A stretch of 11,207 bases of DNA from Vicinamibacteria bacterium (GTDB lineage Bacteria; Acidobacteriota; Vicinamibacteria; Fen-336; JAGNNV01): assembly GCA_016650185.1 (NCBI GenBank), contig JAENWE010000273.1, forward strand, positions 1 through 11,207, in the 5' to 3' direction. Position 1 is the stretch's first letter, and every line of letters begins with the position of its first letter. Under the pieces are notes generated by a model. It saw nothing but the letters and a program-made list of their open reading frames with translations. It did no database searches and was not told where the DNA came from. Positions 1 through 5,448 of this stretch are shown one piece after another. The position numbers and the translations under genes are program-made.

Positions 1-1742
1 ATGTTCGGCGAGAGAGGGAAGGCGGTCGCAGCGATGCTGCGGTCCGGAGTCAATGGACCATCGATCTGGGCGACGTGAGGACGTTCACCGATCTGAGCGT
101 GAGCGTCCCGGATGTCGCTTTCGCATGGCACGTCCGGGTGGAGGCTTCAGACGATGGGAGCCGGTATCACGTGATCGAGACGGAGGCGGCCCTGTTCGAT
201 CAGACCTGGAACGGCGAACGCGTCCGCAAAACGGATGTGCGGTTCGACGCTCCAGTGACCGCCCGCTACCTTCGACTCACCGGGCGCGCCGCGTCGGACT
301 CGCGCCTCCTGGAACTCGAGGGCGCTTCGGTCACGCTGCGACGCCGCTTGAAAGGCGACGCCTGGTCGTTGAACGTGGCCGCACAGCTTGTGGACAGCCC
401 GGACCGTCCGCGTGCAGGCGTCAGCCGCTATCGGCTGAGCGCCTCGTCCCTTCTTCCCTTCGATGAAGTGGAGGTGCTGGCTGACGACGCCACCTTCGCG
501 CGCCAAGCCCGCCTGGTCGAAGAGATCGGGACGGCCGGAAAGCCACGCGAAGACCGGCTGGGCGAGGGGCGCATTTTCCGCCTGCGCGCCAGCGACCAGA
601 TCGTTGCGGGCGAGGACGCGCGTTTCCGGACTCGCAACGGAAGCGGGGGCGCTCTGTTCCTCGACATCGACAACGCGGCGAGCCCGGCGCTGCGCGGATT
701 GAGGGTGCGCCTCCATGGTTCCAGAATGCGACTTCTCTTCCCGGTTTCGAGCAAGACGTTGACCCTCTACTACGGCAACGAGGGCACGCGCACGCCGGCC
801 TATGATCTCGAGAGCCTGCGCCCGCGGATCGCCCAGGCCCTCGGAACCACCGGCGCCGCTCTGAGTGGCGAGGAAGTCAATCCTCTCTTCCGTCGCGAAC
901 CTCCCCTTCGCTTCGCGGCGTCTCTGGGCGCATCGCTTGACCCAGGTCCATGGCGCCACGAGCGCGCCATCGCCCCCATTCGCGAGGAAGATGTCTACAC
1001 GATCACCCTCACCGCGGAGGACCTCACCGTGTCCCGTCCCGACCTCGCCGACCTGCGCGTCGTGAACGAAGCGAACCGGCAAGTGCCCTTCCTGATCGAT
1101 CGCAACTTCACCGAAGAGCGGATTCCGCTGAGGGTCTTGAAAGGCAGGAGCTCGTCCTCGCACCGCAGTCGGTACGAACTCACTCCGGAGGGAACGAAGG
1201 CCGGCGATCGCGAGCCTCCACTCTCCGGAATCGAACTCGACATTGCGGAGCCCTTCTTCGAGCGGCAGGCGCGTCTCCTCCACACCAGGAGCGAATTCCA
1301 GCGCGAGGCGGCTTTCTCACTCACCCTGGCCCGACGCCCACCGGCCACGGGGCGGTTGAGGATCGCCACCTCCGCGCCGTTCGGGCCGCTGAGCCTGGAA
1401 GTGGATGACGGAGACAACGCCTCGCTCGATGTTCGCTCGGCCACCGCCATCATCCGCGTGCCCCGGATCGTCTTCAAGTCGGCGCCCGGCGAGCTTCACC
1501 TTCTGCTCGGATATGCGGCCTCAGACGCGCCGCGCTACGACCTGGCGGGCCTTCGCGGCGAGTTGCTCGCCTATTCCGCGGTGCGGGCAAGCGCCCTTGC
1601 CCTGACCGAGAACAAGGGTGGCAAGGGCAGATGGTTCCCCTCCTTTCAAGGCGCGCCCCGCGGTACGCTGGTCTGGGGCGCCATCATCGCAGCCATCATC
1701 GTCCTGCTGGGTCTGACCCTGCGAACCATCAAGAGCGCTTAG
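1..1742 (+). CDS. DUF3999-like membrane-anchored protein, 5' end missing
   Basis: The reading frame is open from base 3, so the gene begins before the window. A GTG at 75 exists, but the residues before it (WTIDLGDVRTFTDL) belong to a discoidin-like fold that continues through VRVEASDDGSRYHVI and ARYLRLTG, so 75 is not the true start. Numbering from that GTG, residues 117-249 and 365-494 look like two diverged copies of one module: each has SRY-x-L, then F-x-RQARL, then a hydrophobic strand, then an L-x-L..G..(9-10)..YDL-x-x-LR ending. Between them lies a RPDLADLRVVN...VPF stretch (321-339), which I associate with DUF3999 proteins. One transmembrane helix follows at about 532-550, then a short basic tail, so the bulk should be periplasmic with a C-terminal anchor. 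The molecular role is unknown. From memory, DUF3999 genes often follow DUF2339 membrane protein genes, so such a gene may lie upstream. Family assignment is by motif only. Confidence 0.7.
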   Translation, partial: VRREREGGRSDAAVRSQWTIDLGDVRTFTDLSVSVPDVAFAWHVRVEASDDGSRYHVIETEAALFDQTWNGERVRKTDVRFDAPVTARYLRLTGRAASDSRLLELEGASVTLRRRLKGDAWSLNVAAQLVDSPDRPRAGVSRYRLSASSLLPFDEVEVLADDATFARQARLVEEIGTAGKPREDRLGEGRIFRLRASDQIVAGEDARFRTRNGSGGALFLDIDNAASPALRGLRVRLHGSRMRLLFPVSSKTLTLYYGNEGTRTPAYDLESLRPRIAQALGTTGAALSGEEVNPLFRREPPLRFAASLGASLDPGPWRHERAIAPIREEDVYTITLTAEDLTVSRPDLADLRVVNEANRQVPFLIDRNFTEERIPLRVLKGRSSSSHRSRYELTPEGTKAGDREPPLSGIELDIAEPFFERQARLLHTRSEFQREAAFSLTLARRPPATGRLRIATSAPFGPLSLEVDDGDNASLDVRSATAIIRVPRIVFKSAPGELHLLLGYAASDAPRYDLAGLRGELLAYSAVRASALALTENKGGKGRWFPSFQGAPRGTLVWGAIIAAIIVLLGLTLRTIKSA

Positions 1743-1757
1743 ATTACGGAGTCATTC

Positions 1758-2867
1758 ATGGTCAAGACGGCAAAGAAGTTCGTCGCTCTCGCAGTCGCAT
1801 GGGGGCTCCTGGCTCCGCCCCAAGCTCACGCCTGGGGTGAGCGAGGCCATGACCTCGTGACCCGCGTCGCGGTTCGCCTGCTCGCGGCCAAGGTAGCCAA
1901 GGGCACACCCCTGGCCACGCAGTTCGGCCGCAAGGAGTTCATGCTCGGACACCTCTCGAATGTGCCGGACATTGTGTGGCGCAATCAGGGCGAAGCCATC
2001 GAGAAGCAGAATGCCCCCACCCATTTCCTCGATCTCGAGTACATCTCTCCCGAACTCACCTTCTCGACCGCCCCCCTGACCCTCGACCTCGCTCTGGCCC
2101 GGATGAAAGAGCTGTGCGCGATTCGGCCCAAGGGCTACGTCTGCGCGGCCCCTCAAGGGGCGAGTCCCGACGAGAACAGCGCGGGCACTGCGCCTTGGAG
2201 GGTGGGTCAGCTCTTTCGTCTCGCGGTGGAGAGTCTCAAGGCGTCAAAGGCGGGCGAGAAAATCGATTCGGCCGCCATTGATCACGCCTTTCTGACCGCC
2301 GGCATCATGAGCCACTTCGTAGGGGACCTTGGCAATCCCTATCACACGACCCGAAACTACGATGGATGGGAGAGCGGCCAGGGGGGCATCCACAGCTACT
2401 TCGAGAGCTCGCTGGTCAGCGCCTACCGACTAGCCCTCGATCAGGAAGTCTTCGATGCCGCTCTGACCGGCCGAGGCCTCGAGCGAGTCATGAAGCAGCT
2501 GGGGGCCGCCGATCGGAAAGCCCTGTCGCGCGACCCCGTCGCTCTCGCCATGGCTCTGGCCTTTGACTCTCACACGCAGCTCAACGCGGTCAACGCGATC
2601 GACAGGAAGTTCGCGGTGACCAAGCCAAGTGGAGTGGGCCCGGACGGCAAGTCCGTGAGCGCCGAACGACGCGACCCCGCCGAGTTACGAGCCAGGTTCC
2701 ACGATTTGACCGTGGAACGACTGGCCACCGCGGCCGAGGTCCTGGCGGATCTTTGGTTTCTCGCCTGGGACGAAGCCGGCCGGCCAGACTTCAAGGGCTA
2801 TCGGAGCTTCGTCTATCCCGTCGGCCCCGAATTCATTCCCGCGGACTATCTCGCGGGTATGCGATAG
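1758..2867 (+). CDS. Secreted zinc-dependent S1/P1 nuclease or phospholipase C family hydrolase
   Basis: A 369-residue protein predicted to be an exported phosphodiesterase with a three-zinc site. Residues 1-25 form a signal peptide (KTAKK, hydrophobic core, then AHA), and cleavage before Trp26 would expose the N-terminal Trp that ligates zinc in this superfamily. Candidate metal ligands are W26, H31 (WGERGH), D71, H89, H186, D190, H196 (HFVGDLGNPYH), H212 and E216 (HSYFE). The W-x4-H start is typical of S1/P1 nucleases. The final H-x3-E pair, and its 16-residue distance from H196, are closer to bacterial zinc phospholipase C, where P1 nuclease has H-x3-D. The substrate (single-stranded nucleic acid or phospholipid) therefore cannot be decided here. 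A GGAG ribosome site at 1748-1751 lies 6 bases before the ATG. The gene follows the DUF3999-like gene by 15 bases, probably on the same transcript, and ends 20 bases from the convergent cutA-like gene. Confidence 0.82.
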   Translation: MVKTAKKFVALAVAWGLLAPPQAHAWGERGHDLVTRVAVRLLAAKVAKGTPLATQFGRKEFMLGHLSNVPDIVWRNQGEAIEKQNAPTHFLDLEYISPELTFSTAPLTLDLALARMKELCAIRPKGYVCAAPQGASPDENSAGTAPWRVGQLFRLAVESLKASKAGEKIDSAAIDHAFLTAGIMSHFVGDLGNPYHTTRNYDGWESGQGGIHSYFESSLVSAYRLALDQEVFDAALTGRGLERVMKQLGAADRKALSRDPVALAMALAFDSHTQLNAVNAIDRKFAVTKPSGVGPDGKSVSAERRDPAELRARFHDLTVERLATAAEVLADLWFLAWDEAGRPDFKGYRSFVYPVGPEFIPADYLAGMR

Positions 2868-2887
2868 CCAAGCCGCTCGGCAAATGC

Positions 2888-3220
2888 TCACACCACCGTA
2901 TTCTCGGCCATCCAGGCGAGATAGGGGGCGTGGCCATCGCTGATGGGAAGGGCTACGATCTCCGGCACGTCGTAAGGGTGGCAGGCCCGGATCGCGGCCT
3001 CGACCTCGGCGAAACGGCCCGCCCTGGTCTTGATGAGGAGCAGCCTTTCGTCGCTCTTCTCCAGAGTACCCTTCCACTTGTAGATCGACGTCACCCCCAG
3101 CCCCACTTGAACGCAGGCGGCGAGCGAGCGCCTCACCAGATCCTCGGCCAGCGGCCCTTCATCGAAGTCCGTGGGCACGGCGCACAGGATGAGGATCGCC
3201 CCGGATTCACCCAAGCTCAT
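2888..3220 (-). CDS. cutA: CutA-type divalent cation tolerance family protein
   Basis: A 110-residue protein of normal length for CutA, a small trimeric ferredoxin-like cytosolic protein named for copper tolerance in E. coli; its exact biochemical role is unsettled. Recognisable elements are an AACVQVG segment (35-40 region), YKWKG followed by SDERLLLIKT (47-65), the HPYDVPEI signature (81-88) and a C-terminal YLAWM. The usual Asn-Ile-Ile after AACV is replaced by Gln-Val-Gly. Its ATG overlaps the stop of the EVE-domain gene as ATGA (3217-3220), so the two are translationally coupled, and a GGAG (minus strand, 3225-3228) sits 4 bases before the start. Family membership is clear; a role in metal tolerance is only inherited from the family name. 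Confidence 0.93.
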   Translation of the reverse strand: MSLGESGAILILCAVPTDFDEGPLAEDLVRRSLAACVQVGLGVTSIYKWKGTLEKSDERLLLIKTRAGRFAEVEAAIRACHPYDVPEIVALPISDGHAPYLAWMAENTVV

Positions 3221-3630
3221 TTGTCTCCACCGACCTTCAGGATGAAGGCGGATTGCGGCGCGGTGAGGCCCACCACCGAAAGTCGTCCCTGACGAACGAG
3301 AGGCGAGCTTGCAAACTGCGGTTCCGCCTTCAAGGCAGCCAGGCTGACCGGCCGCGTCAAGGCGCGAACCGGCGACAGATCGATGACGAACAGCTTCGTC
3401 CCGGACGGCTGTTTGGGGTCTGGATAGGCGCCCGAGGTCGCTCGCGCGACCCCCACCACCGCCTTTTCGGAACCGGTGTGATACACGAAGACCCGATCGC
3501 CCTTCGCCATCTCACGCAGGTTTTTCAGGGCGACCGGGTTGCGGACGCCATCCCACACCCCAGCGCCCTTGGCCACAAGATCGGCGAACGAGTACTCGGA
3601 TGGCTCCGTCTTGAACAGGTAGTCGGTCAT
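3217..3630 (-). CDS. EVE domain-containing protein
   Basis: A 137-residue protein consisting of a single EVE domain, a PUA-like fold that binds modified bases in DNA or RNA. The N-terminus (YLFKTEPSEYSF), the WDGVRNPVA segment at 26-34, the NLREMAKGDRVFVYHTG stretch (37-53), VVGVA (58-62) and AYPDP (68-72) are the usual landmarks. Residue 4 is Tyr where most members I know have Trp in the (Y/W)WLFKSEP-type start, so one wall of the ligand pocket may differ. An AAGGAG ribosome site (minus strand, 3637-3642) lies 6 bases before the ATG. The first gene of a two-gene unit with cutA. Single-domain EVE proteins are widespread; some are linked to base-modification defence, but no modification or restriction gene is visible here. 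Confidence 0.92.
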   Translation of the reverse strand: MTDYLFKTEPSEYSFADLVAKGAGVWDGVRNPVALKNLREMAKGDRVFVYHTGSEKAVVGVARATSGAYPDPKQPSGTKLFVIDLSPVRALTRPVSLAALKAEPQFASSPLVRQGRLSVVGLTAPQSAFILKVGGDK

Positions 3631-3682
3631 CGCGTTCTCCTTTTTTCCTCTTGAAGAAGCGAAGTGTAGCCAAGATGGTCGC

Positions 3683-3711
3683 TTGACATTCTTACAGTGC
3701 TATTTCATAGT
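3683..3711 (+). promoter_or_regulatory. Sigma70-type promoter for the DUF6788-like gene
   Basis: A perfect -35 box TTGACA at 3683-3688, a 17-base spacer and a CATAGT -10 box (four of six matches) at 3706-3711. Transcription would start near 3718, only about 7 bases before the ATG at 3725, and no Shine-Dalgarno sequence is visible, so the mRNA would be nearly leaderless. The -10 box lies between the arms of an inverted repeat. Confidence 0.6.
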
Positions 3712-3723
3712 CCTACTGTAAGA
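3690..3723. repeat. 9-bp perfect inverted repeat, probable operator
   Basis: TCTTACAGT at 3690-3698 and its exact reverse complement ACTGTAAGA at 3715-3723, separated by 16 bases. The repeat brackets the -10 box and the predicted start of transcription, and ends one base before the ATG. It lies mostly upstream of the predicted transcript start, so a DNA operator is more likely than an RNA hairpin. The arms are AT-rich against a GC-rich background. An end of a mobile element is an alternative, but I found no matching copy after the gene. Confidence 0.6.
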
Positions 3724-3724
3724 C

Positions 3725-4111
3725 ATGACCGATCTGGTTCAACTGGAGCAGGGCATCCGCGATCGGCTGATCGAGCACGAGTCGCTGGTGGACGCGCTCC
3801 TCCAGGAGAGGGAACAGATCCGTGGTTCCTTGTTCTCACGATTCGCGGCTTGCGGGAAATCGAACTGCGCCTGCGCCCAAGGGGAGAAGCACGGGCCCTA
3901 CTACGTGCTGTCGAACCGAAGCGGAGGCGAGGGGACGTTCATCTACCTCAAGGAAGACCAGGTGGGCCGGGTGAGGGAATTGGTGAACCGGCATCGACGG
4001 TTTCGCAAGGGATTGAAGCGGCTCAAGGGCCTCTCCACCAGACTCCATGCGCTGTTCGAGAAGTATGAGAGTTCGGCCACGCTCGCGGGCTTCCGCCAGG
4101 CAGGAATCTAA
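3725..4111 (+). CDS. Small Cys/His-motif protein, DUF6788-like
   Basis: A 128-residue protein of unknown function. Its core is CGKSNCACAQGEKHGPYY (43-60): C43, C48, C50 and H56 form a C-x4-C-x-C-x5-H pattern that could hold a zinc ion, followed by HGPYY and a short beta segment (TFIYLKE). Residues 1-33 and about 76-115 are charged helices, probably coiled, rich in Arg and Leu. This matches the proteins I know as DUF6788, often seen next to transposase genes or as scattered orphans; no transposase is present here. The gene stands alone between the divergent EVE gene and ftsB, with its own strong promoter and palindrome, and AT-rich sequence at both edges, which suggests acquisition. No biochemical function should be assumed. 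The ATG start is the only good one in the frame. Confidence 0.72.
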   Translation: MTDLVQLEQGIRDRLIEHESLVDALLQEREQIRGSLFSRFAACGKSNCACAQGEKHGPYYVLSNRSGGEGTFIYLKEDQVGRVRELVNRHRRFRKGLKRLKGLSTRLHALFEKYESSATLAGFRQAGI

Positions 4112-4137
4112 CACAATAAATATCAATGTCTGATAAT
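4108..4137 (+). promoter_or_regulatory. Candidate promoter for the ftsB-like gene
   Basis: CTAACA (four of six -35 matches) at 4108-4113, an 18-base spacer and GATAAT (five of six) at 4132-4137, in a conspicuously AT-rich patch (4105-4170). It would start transcription near 4144, downstream of the alternative ATG at 4126 and 27 bases before the ATG at 4171, which supports the later start for ftsB. Confidence 0.45.
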
Positions 4138-4170
4138 ATTTTAGGCGTCGATAAAGAGAACTTACTTGAG

Positions 4171-4497
4171 ATGCCGTCCTCCGTAAACCAACCATCCCGA
4201 ACCCCGCGACTCAAAGGCCTCGCCATCGCCGCGTTGGTGGTTTGCGGGATCGCCTATGCGGCTCTCCGGGATGATGAGGGGATCAGGCACGTCTTCCGTG
4301 AAAGGTCGCGTCTCCAGGACCTCAACCACTCCGTCGAGGGGCTTCGCGAAGAGAACAACCGTCTGCGCGCCGAGATCAAAGCGCTACGCGAAGACCCGCG
4401 AGCGGTCGAGAAGCTGGCCCGCGAGGATCTGGGTCTGTCCAGGCCAGGAGAGATCGTCTTTATTCTCGAAGGCGACCCCTCAGATCCCAGCCGTTGA
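4171..4497 (+). CDS. ftsB: FtsB/DivIC-type septum formation initiator
   Basis: A 108-residue bitopic membrane protein expected to join FtsL and FtsQ in the divisome at the septum. It has a short basic cytoplasmic tail, one transmembrane helix at about 15-32, a periplasmic coiled coil at about 44-73 (LREENNRLRAEI region) and the family's C-terminal signature DPRAVEKLAREDLGLSRPGE (75-94) followed by IVF. Length and layout match E. coli FtsB (103 residues). A longer frame opens at ATG 4126, but the probable -10 box lies inside it and no ribosome site precedes it. The ATG at 4171 has only a weak AGAGAA 10 bases upstream, so the start is moderately certain. The DivIC name used in Gram-positives belongs to the same family. 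The usual neighbour eno is not next to it here. Confidence 0.88.
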   Translation: MPSSVNQPSRTPRLKGLAIAALVVCGIAYAALRDDEGIRHVFRERSRLQDLNHSVEGLREENNRLRAEIKALREDPRAVEKLAREDLGLSRPGEIVFILEGDPSDPSR

Positions 4498-4682
4498 TCC
4501 AAGGGGCGCTCAATTTTTTGCGAGCGGTCGGCCGATTTGGCCCGAAACACCCCCAAAACACGTACAATGCACGCCAGTCGGGCGGATGTCGCGTCACCAT
4601 GAAGCGTGTCGCGATTCGACTTACGACTCATTGTGTGACACAGACGTTCCCAAACAACCCTTTCTAGGAGGAAAGAAAACAA
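4498..4682. other. Intergenic region between ftsB and the HU gene
   Basis: 185 bases without a credible gene. A TACAAT (five of six -10 matches) at 4563-4568 is the best promoter remnant for the HU gene, but the nearest -35-like TTGGCC (4537-4542) is 20 bases away, so it is weak. A short palindrome TGTGTGACACA lies at 4632-4642. The HU ribosome site AGGAGG is at 4666-4671. Confidence 0.4.
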
Positions 4683-4967
4683 ATGGCAAAGCCGATGACC
4701 AAGGCGAAGCTCGTGACTGCACTCGCTGAAGCAACCTCGATCCCGAAAAAGACTTCGGCGGCGTATCTTGAAGAGCTTGCTCGTCTGGCTCACAAGGAAG
4801 CCAAGAACGGTTTCGTGATTCCGGGGGTAGGCAAGCTCGTGGTTCGCGCCTACAAGGCTCGCAAGGGTCGCAATCCCCAGACCGGCGCGGAGATCCGCAT
4901 TCCGGCCCGGAAGCGCCTGAAGTTCGTGATCGCGAAGGCTGCGAAGGACGCGGTGTTCGGCGGGTAG
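4683..4967 (+). CDS. HU/IHF-family nucleoid DNA-binding protein
   Basis: A 94-residue histone-like protein that should dimerise and bend DNA. The N-terminal helices (MTKAKLVTALAEATSIPKK) are followed by the body strand FVIPGVGKLVV (44-54), the DNA-binding arm KGRNPQTGAEIRIPA (61-75) with the Pro65 that inserts between base pairs in HU and IHF, and the C-terminal helix KLRKF-type end (RKRLKFVIAKAAKDAV). The IPGVGKL turn replaces the more usual GFG-F of E. coli HU, a variant I recall from several deltaproteobacterial-type HU proteins. A strong AGGAGG at 4666-4671, 11 bases before the ATG, fits high expression. It ends before a structured 3' region and a strong terminator. HU and IHF subunits cannot be told apart here; HU is more likely for a single gene. 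Confidence 0.95.
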   Translation: MAKPMTKAKLVTALAEATSIPKKTSAAYLEELARLAHKEAKNGFVIPGVGKLVVRAYKARKGRNPQTGAEIRIPARKRLKFVIAKAAKDAVFGG

Positions 4968-4992
4968 TTTGCCCCTTCCGAGGGTCTCACCC

Positions 4993-5032
4993 CGTTCCCA
5001 AAAGACGCGAGGGTCTCGAGCTCATGGGAACG
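4993..5032 (+). repeat. Nested hairpin in the HU 3' region
   Basis: Outer arms CGTTCCCA (4993-5000) and TGGGAACG (5025-5032) are exact reverse complements. Inside them CGAG (5008-5011) and CTCG (5015-5018) can pair around a GGT loop. The ten-base string CGAGGGTCTC occurs at 4979-4988 and again at 5008-5017, so an alternative fold is possible. No U-tract follows, so it is not itself a terminator; RNA stabilisation is one possible role. Confidence 0.4.
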
Positions 5033-5060
5033 CGGGGGGAGCCTCGAAACCATCGTTTGG

Positions 5061-5090
5061 AAAAGCGGCGCCTCGGCGCCGCTTTTCTTT
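5061..5090. terminator. Strong bidirectional intrinsic terminator
   Basis: A 12-bp perfect stem (AAAAGCGGCGCC at 5061-5072, GGCGCCGCTTTT at 5075-5086) with a two-base loop, followed by CTTT on the plus strand and preceded by an A-run that gives a U-run on the minus strand. It sits between the convergent HU gene (ends 4967) and the small minus-strand gene (ends 5108), and can stop transcripts from both sides. Confidence 0.93.
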
Positions 5091-5107
5091 TCCCAAAGAA
5101 CGCCCAG

Positions 5108-5332
5108 CTATTGGGACACCCCCGCCGCCTTTAGCGCCTCCGCAAGGCCCTTCAGCCATTCGTCAAAATCCATCGATCCGTCCACCACGATCTCGAACTT
5201 GCCGTTCGGCTTTCGCTTCACCGACCCGGGGTTCTTTGGGCCCAGCGGGATCATGATGCTCTCCCGGTGAATCCCCATCGGATCCGTCACTGCAAAGATC
5301 TTCTCGATTTCGGCCATCCCCACTTGCTGCAT
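5108..5332 (-). CDS. Small hypothetical protein
   Basis: A 74-residue soluble protein that I do not recognise. It has no signal peptide, membrane helix or cysteine pair. The sequence runs from a MAEIEKIF strand through PMGIHRESIMIPLGP, a basic turn VKRKPNGKFEIVVDG and an acidic, amphipathic C-terminal helix (DFDEWLKGLAEALKAAG). The IHRES and KPNGKFEIVVD stretches look like conserved beta strands. The start is chosen as the ATG at 5332: a GGAG (minus strand, 5338-5341) lies 5 bases away. A GTG directly before it and an ATG at 5317 are alternatives. The gene is convergent with HU, with the bidirectional terminator between them, and divergent from the acyl ligase fusion. It reads like a real gene from its position and codon use, but function is unknown. 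Confidence 0.68.
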   Translation of the reverse strand: MQQVGMAEIEKIFAVTDPMGIHRESIMIPLGPKNPGSVKRKPNGKFEIVVDGSMDFDEWLKGLAEALKAAGVSQ

Positions 5333-5337
5333 CACTT

Positions 5338-5341
5338 CTCC
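5338..5341 (-). promoter_or_regulatory. Ribosome binding site deciding the start of the small minus-strand gene
   Basis: GGAG on the minus strand, 5 bases before the ATG at 5332. It favours that start over the ATG at 5317, which has no well-spaced site. Confidence 0.55.
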
Positions 5342-5423
5342 GTCGATTCGCGAGTCTCACCCTCGAGACGCCGCCCCGGCATTGTAGTCACCTTGGCCAG
5401 AAAGCGCGGTGGGCAGCGACACG

Positions 5424-5433
5424 CCCCCCCCCC
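5424..5433. repeat. C10 homopolymer upstream of the acyl ligase fusion
   Basis: Ten consecutive C residues, ending 15 bases before the ATG at 5449, in the 116-base divergent gap between the small minus-strand gene and the fusion gene. Tracts of this length can slip during replication. It lies outside the predicted coding region but within the space where a promoter or ribosome site should be. Confidence 0.85.
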
Positions 5434-5448
5434 AGGCGTCACCGCCCG

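Noticed and set aside
75..77. GTG as start of the DUF3999-like gene
   Set aside because: The frame is open to the window edge and the residues before the GTG continue the same fold, so the gene is truncated by the window.
147..1283. A 378-codon open frame on the minus strand
   Set aside because: Antisense to the DUF3999-like gene; no motif, no ribosome site, composition of a shadow frame.
2870..2883. Small GC hairpin between the convergent hydrolase and cutA genes
   Set aside because: Only a 4-bp stem with a two-base loop and no T-run; too weak to be called a terminator.
4126..4170. Earlier ATG start for ftsB
   Set aside because: No ribosome site, and the best -10 box lies inside the extension; FtsB length and layout fit the start at 4171.
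3683..4170. A complete insertion sequence around the DUF6788-like gene
   Set aside because: No transposase, no terminal repeats shared by both ends and no visible target-site duplication.
4632..4642. TGTGTGACACA palindrome as a CRP-type site
   Set aside because: CRP sites have TGTGA and TCACA separated by 6 bases; here the half-sites are 4 bases around a 3-base centre and the match is likely chance.
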